Counted from the stretch's first letter, positions 15,101 to 38,611 are shown. The stretch is 64,000 nucleotides of DNA from Opisthocomus hoazin (GCF_030867145.1 NC_134443.1:2790001-2854000); one strand, 5' to 3'. The notes: a model not told the origin generated them from the letters alone. Made by a program: numbers and translations.

Positions 15101-18100
15101 GCAGAGTCGATGGGGCTGTGCTGTGGGAAGAGGGAACTACCACGGGGAAAGGAAGGACTCTCTCCACTCCCATCTGCTACCAACAGCCAAATAAAACGCT
15201 GGCCGGAGAGCAAAGGTGCTGGCTCTCCCTTCCCCTCTGGTCAGGGCAGCAGGGGGTGGAGGGTGATTAGGAAGTAATTTGCTAAGTGGTTCTGCACAAA
15301 TGTTAATTTGTGCCAGTAAATGTCATGATATTCCAGAGAGCAGGGGTCTGGTCTCTGCATCCTCCTGTAGAGAGTTAATGAGGCCTCCAAAGACCTCTTT
15401 GATTAGACTCCCTGTGCTCAGGCTTTCTCCCTCCCTTTTTCATACAGCACTGCGTTGAAACACGTATGGAAAAAAATCCCAAACGAAAAGCCAGAATCCA
15501 AGAGGTGGAGAGTCTTTGGGGCCTTTAATTGCTTTTGAAATGCTAAATGAACACCCACAAAGCAGAGCCAGACTCAAAGCCTCCACACAGACAACAACCC
15601 GGCCAGGAATGCACAACTTCTCCCTCGGATGCATCGGTTTTGAAAAAGAAACGCGTACGTCACAGCGATGGGAGAACGCAGGGGACAAAGCTGGCGCAGG
15701 ACACGCCGGCCAGGGAGCACGCGGGATGCCAGCTCCCCTGCGGTCTGCCCGGACTCGGATGGAGCTTCTGCTTCGTTTGGAAAATGCTGGTGTCATCAGG
15801 TCCCTGCCCTGCCCGGATCCCACCTCCTGCGCTTGATGACAGCATCACGACCACCCATGGTCATCGCCCCTGGCACTTCCCTCAGAGGAGGGAGCATTTC
15901 TGCACCCTCAGGAGCAGCCACGAGATGAACGTCTTTCATCTTAGAAGCTTTCCTTGGTGGCCAGTAGCTTCCTCTGTGTTCAGAAAACTCATGCTTTCCT
16001 GGGTGAAACAGCCAGGCTTTGGTTTTCTGCCGGATTTGTGCGAGGTGCGGTGTCCACGTCTCCATTTCAGGCCACCGAGAGGCCCTGCGATCCGGCCCCG
16101 ACGGTGCGGATTAGCTCCCGACCAGCCGGGCTGCTTCTGGCAGCACCCTCAGGAGAAGGGCTGGGACAAACAGCTAGAAGGGACGCTCTGAGGGATTTCA
16201 TTCTGGCTGAGCACTGAAGTCCCAGCAGGCAGGACACCGTAATCCTCTCACCTAGGGAAGTCCGGCAGCTCTTCACCTTGCTCACCGCACACCTCCTCAA
16301 ACCCCAGAAGCAAACACTGCAGAAAACCAGAACTCAAACCGCGGCTACGACGTCGCTGATCCTCGGCCCGAAGTACAACCGGCCAGAGGAGAACCAGCCC
16401 CATTCCACCAGGGTCACGGGAGTACGGCGCGTCACCGACCGGCTGCTTTCACCGGTCACAGCAGACCCCTGCCCGACAGCCTCCGGCACAAGGAGGACAG
16501 CAATAATCCAAGGGAAGGTGCCTGGAGCAAATCCTCAGGGCTCCAGCAGCTGGGGGGTGGGGAGAAAACCTGAATTTCTTGATTATTGCCAAGGCTGCAA
16601 ACAATCCATCGTCTCCTCCCTGCTCGGCAGATTGGAGCCGCTGCTCGCACAGGCCGTTTAATTAACAGGAAGGAACAAATGACAAATGTTCGCTTTAAAT
16701 GAGGGGAGAAGAAAAAATAAAAACAAACAAAATAGAAAACAGCCATCGAGTGGAGGAGAGAGGCCCCCTCCGGCCCGGCGGCGGGGCAGAAGAGGCACAC
16801 GGCGGGCAGACGCCGGAGGAGATGTCAGGGAAGCGCTGGGCTCATCTGCGGGGAGGGCTCCGTGCACTCTGATCCCGGAGCAGGGCGTTAATTAAAGTGA
16901 GAGGTGCCGGGCGGAGGAGGGAGATCTGACAGATCAGCTGCTGTCATTTTGATATTTGAAGGTGGTCAAGTGTCCCTCCTCGCAGCTGGACGAGCTCAGC
17001 ACAGCTAATCTCTCCTGGCCGGAGTGCCGAGGCAGCAAAGCGGCAGGAGGGGACCCGCGTGCTGCAGCCCAGTCTCCCCGCAGCGAGGGGAGGGCTGTGC
17101 CACCGTTCCTTAACCGCTCAGCCAGGGCACGGCGCAGCTCAAGCCCTCTCCCAAAAAGGGAGGGAGATGTGTTTTAAACAGCCTCTCCGGGAGGGAGCGG
17201 GGGTACCTCCGCCTCCCCTCCGCGCACCAGCAGATGCAGGTGGGGGACAGCCAGGGCACGGTGCGAGACGAGCCGGATCCGCGCGCCGGGGACGGACATC
17301 GACCGAAGACACACGAGGTGACCGAGCAGACGGCGTGAGATGCCTCTGCCAGCGTGCTGGGACCGCAGCAACCCCCTGCCTGGCTTTCAGGGCTACAGGC
17401 ACTAAAATACCCTTGACTGCAAACACGGCCAGCTACAATATCCCCTTTTTTCGGGTCCCAGGAGGGTGGTGAAGCCTCATGGGGCATGCTTGGTTCAGAG
17501 CAGCACCACCTCCACACCAACCTCTCCGACACAACACTCCCACGCCGACGTCCGAGGTTGCGACTCTCCACCCGTGACCAGATGTGGGAACGGTCATTGC
17601 AGACGACCGGGGCTGGCTGCACCGAGCATCCTGGACCCGTGGGCTTCTCGCTGGAGGACGAACAGAGCTCTGCCCCTCCGTGTGACGACCTCAGAGCTCT
17701 GATGAGGCATCTTGCGAGGCTCTTCAAAGTCAGGAAAGCGCTAGCCCCTCTTCACAGGCAGGGAGCAAAGGCAAGGAGTAACTCCCCGCCAAGGCCTGGC
17801 AGAAAATCACCGCCTGGCTTCCTGTCCTTGCTGTCTGGACACAGGGCAGGTGGCAGCAACAGATGACATCAGAGCCCCGCAGACTGGCAGATCCAATTAC
17901 TCCCTAAGAAAAGTAACGTGCTCCCAAGAGCAGATCTGACAAGAGCAGGACCACCAGCCGCCTCTAATTAAGGCGACCATGAGCAGCCAAGCTCGGAGGG
18001 ACGGCGTCAGTGCCTGTCAGCGGCTCGGTCGCAAGGGACCCGGACCGGCCGCTCACCCCCCAGCTCCCCTTTGCCAGAGGAGACCACGGAGGGGAACGTG

Positions 18101-21100
18101 CCAGGCTGGTTTATCCCGGCCCCTTGCAGGGGCACGCCCAGCGAGTGCCGTCCAGATGGAAAGCTGGAGCACGCCGGACTCGCTCAAGCTTCGCTTCCAG
18201 CGTATGGAAGCACCCAGCCCAGAAGCTTCACGCTCAGCTCACGCCGTCTGGATGCTCCCCACCGCATCCCAGCTGTGGTCCCCCACACCCTAGAGGGGAG
18301 CAGAGCGTTCTGTTTGACGTGGAGGAGGTTCGCCTTTGGAAGACCATCCCGTAGAGCGCTGCAACTGGAAATACTCTTTGGCTCCCGCAGTGTCTTTGAA
18401 ACAAGGATGTGTCCAGCGGTGCTCCGAGCCTCAGCTGGATTCAGCCTCTCCACCTTTACCGTTCTTGTGCTCAGAGCACACGGCAGAATCAGGGCAGAGC
18501 CTAAGGACAGCGGGGCTGGGGACTCTGCGGTCAGGGTTTGGGAAGGCCTTTAGCCAAGCAGACAGAATAAAACCCAGCCACCCAACCGAAGAGAAACCCG
18601 ACTCGCACCAGCACCGTAAGCAATCAGGGATGAAGGCTCCCAGGAGAAGCGCGTTTTGCTTCCAGGAGGCAATTTCTGGAGAACGGAGCCGTGCCTTCAT
18701 CGACAAGGACTGTCTCATCTAGCAAGGCCAAGGCAGCTCTGAGTTCCGGGAGCTAATGTGCATCTATTGTTTTGGTGGAGAGAGCTCTGGCCTCGTAGCA
18801 GTGATTAAATCAAGAGGAAATATTGCATGAGTCACCTTCGGTCCAGCACAGCAGCGCCAGGATTTACAGAGCATCCCTAACGGCACGCCGCTCAGCCGCC
18901 TTCAAGAGGCCACTTCAACCCTTTCAGATCCCAAGCAACACCTCTTAACCGAGACGCATCCAAACAAGCCCCCCCGGGTACCGCTCGCCACGCACGGCCC
19001 TTCCACCGTGCTTTTGTTTCTCCTTGTAGCTGCTACAAATAGGTCTGGTTTCTATAACAAAACACCATTTTCGGCTCCCTCCCCGAGCACCCCCACTCTG
19101 TAGCAACAGCAACAAATCCAGATCCAAGATGTTCAGAACACAAAACATCCATCCTCCCGTACGTAACCGCAATTTTAAAAATCATGCTTTACAGCAGCGT
19201 TCAAGAGAGTTATTTAAAAATTAAATCCAGTCCGTGAAATTAATAGAGGTGGACTGCCAAAAGGCAATTTTCTCCAGGAACTGAACATGTTCCTCCTCTA
19301 GAGTCCTGGTGATTATTTCTGTAGGCATCTACACGTGGCTCCCAGCACGCAAATCCATTCTGGACCTCCAAAGACAAGACAGAAACTGGGAAAGGCCTTA
19401 CAGTTTCTTGAAGAATGAGTACCCACCTCCCACAGCGAGAAACAATTAATCCCAGGGCTGTGAGAGAACCCAGCCGAGCTCCCTTCCCCGGAGCAGCAGC
19501 TGCTGCAGCCCCGGTGCCGCGCGGACGCAACACCACCAGGAATGGTCCAAGCGAAGCCACTGCCCGGCTACAACAAACACTGCTCAGCGCCGAGGGTTCC
19601 GCCCAGGCGCCTTCCGACGCCTGCACGAGACCCGAAACTTCCACAGCTCCGAGCTGCCGGCTGCCTGGAAAGCAAAAATCTCTCGAGGACAAACTTTCCG
19701 CGCTCGCCGACGGGCGCAGGCCTTACCTTCTGCGCCTGGGCAGGTTCCGTCAAGACCAGAGTGAAGAGACCCAGGCAGATCTCCTCGTGCTGGGGGGTTC
19801 CTTTGCATATCTGAGGGAGAAAAACGCAAGTGCCACCGGTGAGCAGGGGCGCCGGGAGGGCAGAGGAAGGGCAGCACAGCCACAGGGGGAGGAACCCCCC
19901 CTCAAGCCCACCCAACGGGCGGTCGGCAGAGCACCCAGCAGCCCGCGAGGAATTCAAAGCAGGATCACGGGGGAACACAGAACACACACAGGGTCTCGCC
20001 AACATTTGTACCGCGTCGCAAAGTTAACGCTGGTGCAATCTCTCAGAACCAAGCGCTTTCCCGTGGCTTTAGGTGGACCATTTCGGGGTATCTCGCAACC
20101 AAGCCCCAGAGAAGGGCGGCAGCAGCCCCCTGTGCCCTGCCCTGCAGCTGGGGACCTGCCCAGGCTCTCCTTACAGCCTGCTCTACGACCGGCTCAGCCG
20201 AGCGGGCAGGCCTTTCGCGAGCTTCAGAGCCCTGAAACCCAGCCCGGGTCGCCGACCTTTTCCCGTTAAGGGAAGGCAACTCTGTACCACTGAGCCCGAC
20301 AGCCCAAGGTGTTCTGGGGAGGAAAAAACACAACCAACACGCCCGAGAACCCATTAACATCTCACACAGCGGTTTTCCTTATACGGTAACATCTGCAGCT
20401 TGCTGGCAAGCATTTTCAGAGTCTGCAGAGTTAGAAATAAATGCTCCATCCCTCAATAGAAAGGCTGAACCTGCCCTTTCCAGTGCTCTGGCTGTTTGGA
20501 GGCCAGGAAGAAGCTGATCTGAGCAGCACAGGAGTACAAAAATACAGGAGAAACGCAAACACCAGCAGCAGACGCCCGGTGCCGGACTCCTGCGCGGGTG
20601 CTCCTGTGCACAGCACGCACGCGCCGGGAGCGCACCCAGCCAGATTTCAGCAAGAAACCACACTGCGGGTCAGCTTCCAAAAAGGGGATTAAACCAGGAT
20701 TAAAGCCACGAGGCTGCTTTGTCTTTTCACTGTAATAGCTCCGAGAATCCTCGATAGGCTGAGAGCAGCGAGCGCACAGCGGGCTCCGCTCCCCAGCCTC
20801 TTCGTATCGTCCCGGTCTTTGTGCCTTGCTCCCAGCTTGCACACCCGCTCCCTCAGACAAAGACCCGCGCGGGTACAACGGACCACGAATTCTTCCATCC
20901 AGGCAGGATTTCTTGTCTCTGAAGGAGATGACACTTACGTGGGCATTGAGGGCATCGTTAGCTTCTCTCTCCGACAGCCCGTTGGTTAGCGACGTCACGA
21001 TGCCCACGCACCTCTCCAGCCTCTGAAACAGAGAAAAGCCAAACATCACAAGCTTGGAATCACAGAATCACAGAATGGTCGGGGTTGGCAGGGCCCTCTG

Positions 21101-24100
21101 TGGGTCATCTAGTCCAACCCCCTGCCCAAGCAGGGTCACCTACAGTAGGTTGTAGAGGACCTTGTCCAGGCGGGGCTGGAATATCTCCAGAGAAGGAGAC
21201 TCCACAGCCTCCCTGGGCAGCCTGGGCCAGGGCTCCGTCACCCTCGGAGGGAAGAAGTTCTTCCTCATCTTCAGCTGGAGCTTCCTCTGCTCCAGTTTGT
21301 GCCCGTTGCCCCTTGTCCTGTCGCTGGGCACCACTGGAAAGAGTTTGGCCCCATCCTCCTGACACCCACCCTGCAGATATTTGTAAGCATTTATTAGGTC
21401 CCCTCTCAGCCTTCTTTTCTCCAGGCTGAACAAGCCCAGCTCCCTCAGCCTCTCCTCGCAGCAGAGATGCTCCAGTCCCCTCCTCATCCTCGCAGCCCTG
21501 CGCTGGACTCTCTCCAGTAGCTCCTCATCTTTCTTGAACTGGGGAGCCCAGCACTGGACCCAGCACTGCAGATGGGGCCTCCCCAGGGCAGAGCAGAGGG
21601 GGAGGAGAACAGGTACGCGTCCTCGCCGACACCAGACACAGCCGAGGCTGCTCTGCCCCCCACCCAAACACCCGAACAGACAGACAAACGGCCAGCGACG
21701 CCACAGCCGTTCCTGGCTCGCGTCAAGGCTCCGAACCTCCCGCCAGCCGGAGAAGCTACCGCTTCACCAATGCTCATTTATTCACAGGTTTGGGTTTCAA
21801 ACACTGCTGTCACTGCTCGAAGAGCCAAAAAGTAAATGTGTGATTATCCAGCGATACCAATACTGACGTCACTTCGATACGAGGCCAGGACGCAGCCGTG
21901 CAAAGGCTGAATTTGAGGCAGGGTTGTCAATCCTTGCTCCGAGAGCGGAGCCGCACCCCGAGGTGATGAGGTGTCCCCGGCCCCCAGCGCAGGGAAGCCG
22001 GAGCCCGTCACCCAGCAGCTCCACAGCGCGAGACCCACCGCTCCCGGGCGTGTGGGAACCCCGGGCTGCGGGGCAGCAGCCTGGAAACCTTCTGTTCTCA
22101 TCACTTCACATCTGAGCAACTTCTGGCCGAGAACGAAGGGCAGGAGCAGATGTTTGCACGCAAGCACCCCGAGGGATGAAGTGATGGGAAGAGCCACAAA
22201 GTCAGAACGGGTAAGATATAAGAGCGCAGGCATGAAAATACTGGAGAAGCAAATGGCAAAGGCTTCCACTCGAGAGAATTCAGAGTTGCCCCATTTTCAC
22301 GTCAGGCACGAAGCAGAAACGGTTTCTCCTGTCCGGCGGGCTGGGCGACGCTGTCAGCCGATGGCTGCCTGCGGTGCGGGGATAGCGTGAGCAGAGCTGC
22401 GTGGCTCCGGGCCCATCCCCTCCCCACCTCGCGGTGCCGTCTCGGGGACGGTGACAGAAGGGCTGCGTGGCCTCACAGACTCACCACACGCTCAACTGCA
22501 GGGCTCCTCACACGCCGAGGTCTGGCTCTCGCGCTACGACGCGCACGGTGAGACCTTCTTCTCCACTAAACTCCTCCATCAGCAGCCGTGGTGCCACGCG
22601 AAGGCGACGTGCCCTGCCTCCTTTGCCGGTGCCACCGCTTCCACGCCAGAGCTGCGGAGCCGGCTGGATCATTTCGACCACGGCAGCGACTCGAGGGTCA
22701 CCGGCAGCCAGCAAACGAGGTCTCGCTTGCCTGGAGTTTCCCTGGAGCCTACAGCTAACGGAGCAGTGACCCCTCTGCACCAGGGAAAAGCGGCAAACAC
22801 AGCCTAAGGCAGGCAATAAGCAGGTTACAAGAAGGTTATTTCTACACAGTCCCTTCTTGATTAAAATGCAAATGCATCCCACCGATAATGGAACTGATTA
22901 GCGACTCCTCAAAGGGGCTGCAGTGAAGAAGCTATTGAGAAAGAGGTCACCATGAAAGCAGACGCACCGGTCAGTAACGCAGAGGTAACGCCTTGGTGAA
23001 ACCGGCTCTGCTCCCGGCCAAGCTCCGGCGTTACGGAAGCGCAATGGGGCAAAACCCATGAAAATCCCAAATCCAAAGCAGGTGAATTATTTGAAAGGGA
23101 GGACGAGATCCTGTGGCTGGAAAACAGAGTGTGAAAATTCCCAGAGAGAAATGAGACAACCTGCTGGCAGATAATGCAGCCAAGGACCCACCAGAAGAGC
23201 CCTGCAAGGAAGCTCGGCGTCAGACGCCGTCTTCGAGCCGAGACCTGCCGACGGACTTGCAGGATCGGGGTTTGGATTCCCTTCCCGGGACGAGCGGGCG
23301 ACGCACCCGCACTGTCGGGCACACGGGCTGTCGGCAAACGGCGTTTCTACCTTTGAGCAAGTTTAATGGTTCACATTCCCATAAAAAGCTCCGCTGCCTC
23401 CACCAAAACCCCCAGCGGATCGAGACGATGGTTTCCTTGTGTTAACACCTGGCACGAGATGTATTTTTACGCGCTCTAGTCCTTCCGACCACCTCTTCCT
23501 CCCCAAAACAGACGTGTTCAACTCACTGCCACCAGCAGCTCCGACGACTGCCGATGGGAGAGACTGGAGGAGGTTTCTCCCTAAACACGGCAGCCTCTTT
23601 GCTGCGGAAACTCGACGCGCATCGATCACGCGTGGGTTTTCCTACGTACGCTCCGGTTCCTGTTTGCTGGAGTCTTTAACCAAGAAACACAAAACTTGTG
23701 TCAGTCCATCCATCAGCGCTCAGGAGCGTAACTGCCGCCCAACCAGCTTCTCCCAGCTGCCTGGGCTTTCAGCCGAAAGCGCTGCGTTCCAGGGGCTCAG
23801 GAGGGACGGGAGGAAGGCTTGGCTCCAGAAAGTCTTCTCCTTCTGGGACCCGCGGTTGCCTGGATGTGTCACCATCACCAAACCCGAGCTCCACCGCGCT
23901 CACTGACTCGCGGCAGCTCCTTCCCGGATCCGACGCTCTCGGGGGAAGATGCGGGTGAGAGCGACCCGGCGCCCAGCAGATCCGCTTCGGCGGCCTGGAG
24001 CCCATTTCCAAGCCCAACTGCAGCTCCCGGCCATGGCGGGCTCGCAGAGCGGCACGGGCCCGAAGCTGGGAACGTTCTGTCCAGACCTGGACAGGACCCA

Positions 24101-25009
24101 AAACACACACGGGGACCGACGAGTGCTTTGAAGGAATATAAATACGCTCCAAATGGCAAAGGACAGCTTCCAGACCTTGAGACCCAGCTATTCCAGTTAC
24201 CACCCTGTTTTTCTCCCACAATGGAAATCCAACATGATTTTTTCCCCCCCCTCCTCGCCTGCACTGTTTCACGAGCCCCAAATACGCTCGTTTCCATCAC
24301 GCAATAAATAACCAGTCGCTCCCACAAGTCCAGCAGCTCACGAGAGCGTCGCCGCTCGCGCGGCACCAGCGAAGCCGGCCCCGCGTCCGGGGTCAAAGCT
24401 GGGTTCCCCGATTTAGGAAGACCCCCGTGCGATGGCCGAGCTGCCCCTGCGAGCCCGGGGTAAACCAGGGCCTGAGCGATGCGTCCGCCTCGCCCGGGCC
24501 CCCGCGCCACCGGCTCTTCCGCACCAGGAACAGATCCCAGTCGTCCTGGGGAGACCCCAAACCTTCCCCATCTGTAAAGGAACCAGCTCCCTTTCCCCAG
24601 CGCAGGTGGAAGAGCTCGGTGGGAAGCAGGACAGCGCTGCGTGACTCGGGGCCTGGCCAACGCAGGTCAGGAAGTCTCCCAGACGCCGGGAAGATGAGTC
24701 CCAGTGGTCCTGGGCACGAGGGAAGCTTCGGAACCCCGCTCCGAAACCATCGCCAGGCAGACCCCGGCTGGGAGGGGGTTTCTGCTGCGAGCGAGCCCCC
24801 TCCTCGCACAGGGACGGGCAAGGGGAGCAGCGGGCGCTGCTCTGCCCGCACCCCGCGGGGGCTGAGACCCCTACTCCCCCGGAACCCCCCTACCCTGAGC
24901 CCCAGGCACCTACCTCCTCCAACTCATCCTTGGCATCCAGAAGAGTGGAAACCAGCAACTTCCCTCCTCCTCCTCCTGCTGCTCCCCCCTTCCCCTTCTG
25001 CATCTCCAT
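120..25009 (-). CDS. INTS3: INTS3, Integrator/SOSS complex subunit 3 (N-terminal 487 aa; 3' part outside window)
   Basis: Fourteen exons read by hand: 24914-25009, 20939-21022, 19727-19810, 14391-14504, 14063-14147, 12441-12507, 8817-8961, 7743-7872, 4363-4460, 3461-3652, 2746-2833, 2165-2244, 823-914, 120-226. All have GT-AG borders and phase is kept throughout (1462 nt, 487 codons plus 1 nt). The product begins [13 protein letters not shown] and carries blocks nearly identical to human INTS3, such as [41 protein letters not shown] and [19 protein letters not shown]. The protein is a nuclear helical-repeat scaffold of the Integrator complex (snRNA 3'-end processing, Pol II termination) and of the SOSS single-strand-DNA repair complex. 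The part seen here is the N-terminal domain that binds SOSSB/NABP2 and INIP. The start was chosen at the first ATG, three bases before a second in-frame ATG two codons on. The human N-terminus is about 10 residues longer, in a low-complexity Ala/Gly stretch. The gene continues past position 1. Confidence 0.96.
2286..2377. repeat. 45-bp direct duplication in an INTS3 intron
   Basis: A 45-bp unit starting AGGCACCCATGCCCCCAGGG at 2286 is repeated at once from 2331, almost without change. It lies in the intron just upstream (in transcription) of exon 12. Confidence 0.85.
5764..5833. repeat. Short tandem repeat (about 24 bp x 3) in an INTS3 intron
   Basis: Three imperfect copies of AGGAGTGACAGACCCAGAGC plus a short tail lie in tandem. 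They are deep in the 3.3-kb intron between exons 8 and 9, away from splice sites. Confidence 0.75.
13935..13991. repeat. 20-bp tandem repeat in an INTS3 intron
   Basis: The unit GGCACCGGCAGCCCTGGCAC is present two and a half times in a row, about 70 bp from the donor of exon 5. It is a local minisatellite with no sign of function. Confidence 0.75.
21056..21612 (-). mobile_element. CR1 LINE, 5'-truncated 3' end, in INTS3 intron 1
   Basis: The element runs 5' to 3' on the minus strand and ends at 21056-21080 in the tandem ATTCTGTG repeat typical of chicken-repeat-1. It encodes the C-terminus of CR1 ORF2, with motifs [40 protein letters not shown] and [20 protein letters not shown] before its stop. 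The frame is open through the whole coding part, so the copy is fairly young or lightly mutated. The 5' end, with the usual conserved 'cctggggaggccccatctg'-like segment, fades at about 21612. It is a non-autonomous fragment of about 557 bp. Confidence 0.93.
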
Positions 25010-26494
25010 GGCCGGGGGGGAGGGGGGGGGAAGGGAGAGGGGGGGAGAGCAGCCCCTACCCGGGGGGCTTGGCCTGACAGGAGCTCCCCCTTCTTGCCTG
25101 GCGATCCCCCCCACCCAGCTCCTCCTCCTGGGGGGATGGGGAGGGGGTGTTTAGCGGACACCCCCCCCCCCCTCGGGAGCACCCCCTCTCCTCCGCTCCT
25201 GCAATGGGAAGCGATGGGGTGGAGGGGACGGGGGGACCCCCGGCTGCTCCTCAGGGGCCTCACCCCGGCCCGGGGGGGAGTACGGGGGGGTGGAAGGGCT
25301 GCTCTTCGACTAGGGCAGGCCTAGGGCCTGCGGCCTGCGCCGGGCCGGAGGGGCCGTGCCACGGGGGGGCCCTCGGGGAGGGCGCTGGAGGGCGGGCGGG
25401 GGGTGCGGAGGGATCCCGGGGGGGCTGCGGGGAAGGGCCGCGGGTCCCCGCCGGCCGTGCCAGAGGAGGCCTGCGGGGGGATGGGGGGGGGGAAGCCCCC
25501 GGGAGAGGCCCCCGGTGCGGGAAGCGGGGTCCCGGGTGGGGAGGGGGCCCTCCGCGGCGTGGGGGGGGGTGACAGGTCCCGCGGGGCGGGCCGGGCGCGG
25601 CGGCTGCCGCCGGGGCGGGGGGGGTTCGGCCGGGCGGCGGGGGGGGGTCTCGGTGCCGGGGGGAGGGGAGCGGCAGCTCCGCACCCCCCGCCCAGCGCCG
25701 CCGACCGGAAGTCACTGGGAGAGGGACGGCAGGGCCCGGGGGGAAGAGGAAGCGCAGGACGGCCGGAAGCTGCCGCCCCTCCCGTCCGCTGGCCAATGGC
25801 AGTAGCGATACGGCTCGGAGTGACAGCGCGACTAGCCGGCCGGGGGGGAGCGAGGCCACCACGAGCTGCTCGGCCAATGGAGCGGCGGGGGCGGGGCCTG
25901 CCCTGGGAGGACGCTCCGCCCTCCCGCTCCCGGGGCCGACGCGTGCGGCCGGGACCCCCCGGGAGCCTCGGGACCCGCCGGGAGCCTCGGGACCCCTCCG
26001 GGACCCCCCCGGGACGGGCACGGCCGGGACCCCTCCGGGACCGCCCCGGGACGGGCACGGCCGGGACCCCCCGGACCCCGCCCTGGGCGGGCACGACCGG
26101 GCACGCAGGAGTCTCCCGGACCCCCCTTCGGGAACTTCGGGACCCCCCCCCCCCCCCTCAAGCCTCCCCCTTGGGCAGCCCCCCCAGTCCCGTGCCCTCG
26201 GGACCCCCCCCAGCCCCCTGCCCCTCACAGCCGCCCCGTCCTGGCTCCCCCGGCCCCGCAGAGCCCCCCCCCATAAGACCCCCCAGGGGTGCCCCCCTTG
26301 CAAAGCCCCCCCGGAGCCCTTGCAGGGGGCTTGCGCCGCTGTCGGGGTGCTGCTCGGGGAGACGCCCCACAGCCCCCCCCTCCCGCCCCCCGGGACCACC
26401 CAATGCTCCGTGGGACCGGGGTGCACGAGGCCACCCGCTGTGGGGTGCGGGGGGGGGGGGGGGCGCAGGGGGACCCCATTGAGACCCGCGGCGA
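25010..26494. other. INTS3 5' flank / CpG island and NPR1-INTS3 intergenic spacer
   Basis: Extremely G/C-rich spacer with many CpGs and long G or C runs. It lies between the INTS3 start codon and the NPR1 polyadenylation site, and should hold the INTS3 promoter and 5' UTR. Open frames up to 430 codons on the minus strand are Pro/Gly/Arg-rich by-products of base composition, and no protein family is recognisable. From 25930 to about 26110 a degenerate repeat of 'cgggaccccccgggag' type is seen. No other gene could be supported. Confidence 0.7.
25793..25878 (-). promoter_or_regulatory. Two CCAAT boxes, probable INTS3 promoter
   Basis: GGCCAATGG occurs twice on the plus strand, with CCAAT at 25793-25797 and 25874-25878, so both are inverted relative to INTS3. 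They sit in the CpG island about 0.8 kb upstream of the start codon. An ETS-like ACCGGAAGT lies nearby at about 25704. NF-Y can use CCAAT boxes in either direction. Assigning them to INTS3 is inference, since no other gene starts here. Confidence 0.5.
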
Positions 26495-26510
26495 ATGTGT
26501 CCACACCAGC

Positions 26511-26516
26511 TTTATT
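26511..26516 (-). terminator. Poly(A) signal AATAAA of NPR1
   Basis: AATAAA on the minus strand lies 250 nt after the NPR1 stop codon and is followed by a GT-rich stretch (GCTGGTGTGG). It is the first canonical signal past the stop. Confidence 0.85.
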
Positions 26517-26765
26517 ATAAAAATTAGAGCTCTCGTGACCCCCCCCCCCCACCTGGGGTCTGGGGGTGTCCCCGGCCCCCCTCCCCCCCCCGGGCCCCGC
26601 TGCTCCCCGGATCGGGCCACGGGGGGTGCTCGGGGCCAGGGTCCCCCCCCCCCCGGGAGCAGTCGGGGTTCAGCTTGGGGATCGCGCCCAGCCCCCCCCC
26701 CGGTCCGGGGGGGCTCTGGGAGGTGCAGGGTCCCGGGTGCTGCGGGGGGGTTGGGTGGGGGGGTG

Positions 26766-37829
<11,064 letters not shown>

Positions 37830-38069
37830 CGCCCACGGAGAGTGGCGTTGAGTGGCGTTGAGTGGCTTTCCTCCCCCCCCACTCCGAAGCCCTTCCTTTC
37901 CCCCCACCCCTCCCTCCCGTGACACAAAGGGCCGTTATCATCCACGCCGAGCTTAACTCCTTCCTTCCCGACCCCCCACGGAAGAAGCCGAGGGACGATG
38001 GGGCCGCCCGGTGGTGGGTGGGGAAATCCCCACTCGTGGGTTGTGGTGTGGGTGGGGGGGATACTGGTG

Positions 38070-38159
38070 ATGGGTGGTTGGGGTCCCCGTGGCGCGGGGG
38101 GACACGTGGTACGGCCGTACGGCGTCTCCTGCCGCACCACGGGGACCCCAACCACCCAT
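38070..38159. repeat. Perfect 23-bp inverted repeat upstream of NPR1
   Basis: Left arm 38070-38092 (ATGGGTGGTTGGGGTCCCCG...) and right arm 38137-38159 are exact reverse complements over 23 bp. They are separated by 44 bp that hold CACGTG and the palindrome GTACGGCCGTAC. Weaker inverted similarity continues outward on both sides. Confidence 0.93.
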
Positions 38160-38600
38160 GTTCTGCCGCTGCACCCACCCACGACATGACCACCCATGGG
38201 GTGAGCTGAGCCCTGACAAACTCATGAGTGGGTAGGGAACAACGCGCACTCGCAGACTCCGTCCCGGCGGGGTGCTCGCCCCGGGGTGGGGGTTCGTGGG
38301 GGGCTCGGGCACCTCTCCCACTCCCCCTCCTTCCGTGGGAGCTCCGTGTCGCGGTCACGGGAGGCGTGGGGGAACGGGGGGAGAGGTTAAGCCAGGAGAG
38401 GTGAGAGGCTTCTAGGGACAGGCTCAGCGCTGGGGGACACGCGTGACCCTGGCTGGCCTGAGACGCTCCGACACACCAAGGGCTCCACCCAGCCAGTCTT
38501 GGCAGGGAGGCGCGTTAGGGCCAGAGGCCGCGGCAAAAATTAATGTGATTAATTAAGGTGCTAATGAAGGGGAAAAAAACACCAGTGGGAAAAGGTCTAA

Positions 38601-38606
38601 AAAATT
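38601..38606 (-). terminator. Pol III T-run terminator of tRNA-iMet
   Basis: An A-run on the plus strand gives TTTTTT on the minus strand shortly after the tRNA 3' end, the usual RNA polymerase III stop signal. Confidence 0.8.
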
Positions 38607-38611
38607 GTAAC

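Larger units (their letters stand above)
37830..38611. other. NPR1 5' flank and spacer to tRNA gene
   Basis: Probable NPR1 promoter and 5' UTR. No TATA box was seen at an obvious distance. The first 35 bases upstream of the ATG carry a 10-bp tandem repeat (GAGTGGCGTT). An NF-kB-like GGGGAAATCCCC is at about 38027-38038. From 38070 to 38159 there is a perfect long inverted repeat (own entry). The distal part, 38200-38600, shows nothing I can name. Confidence 0.5.

Noticed and set aside
21140-21667. 175-codon minus-strand frame that looks like a protein gene
   Set aside because: It is the C-terminal end of CR1 ORF2 in a truncated LINE, not a host gene.
25260-26552. 430-codon minus-strand frame (and 359-codon plus-strand frame) in the INTS3 CpG island
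   Set aside because: Low-complexity Pro/Gly/Arg repeats open on both strands at once, typical of stop-poor GC-rich DNA. It crosses the NPR1 poly(A) site.
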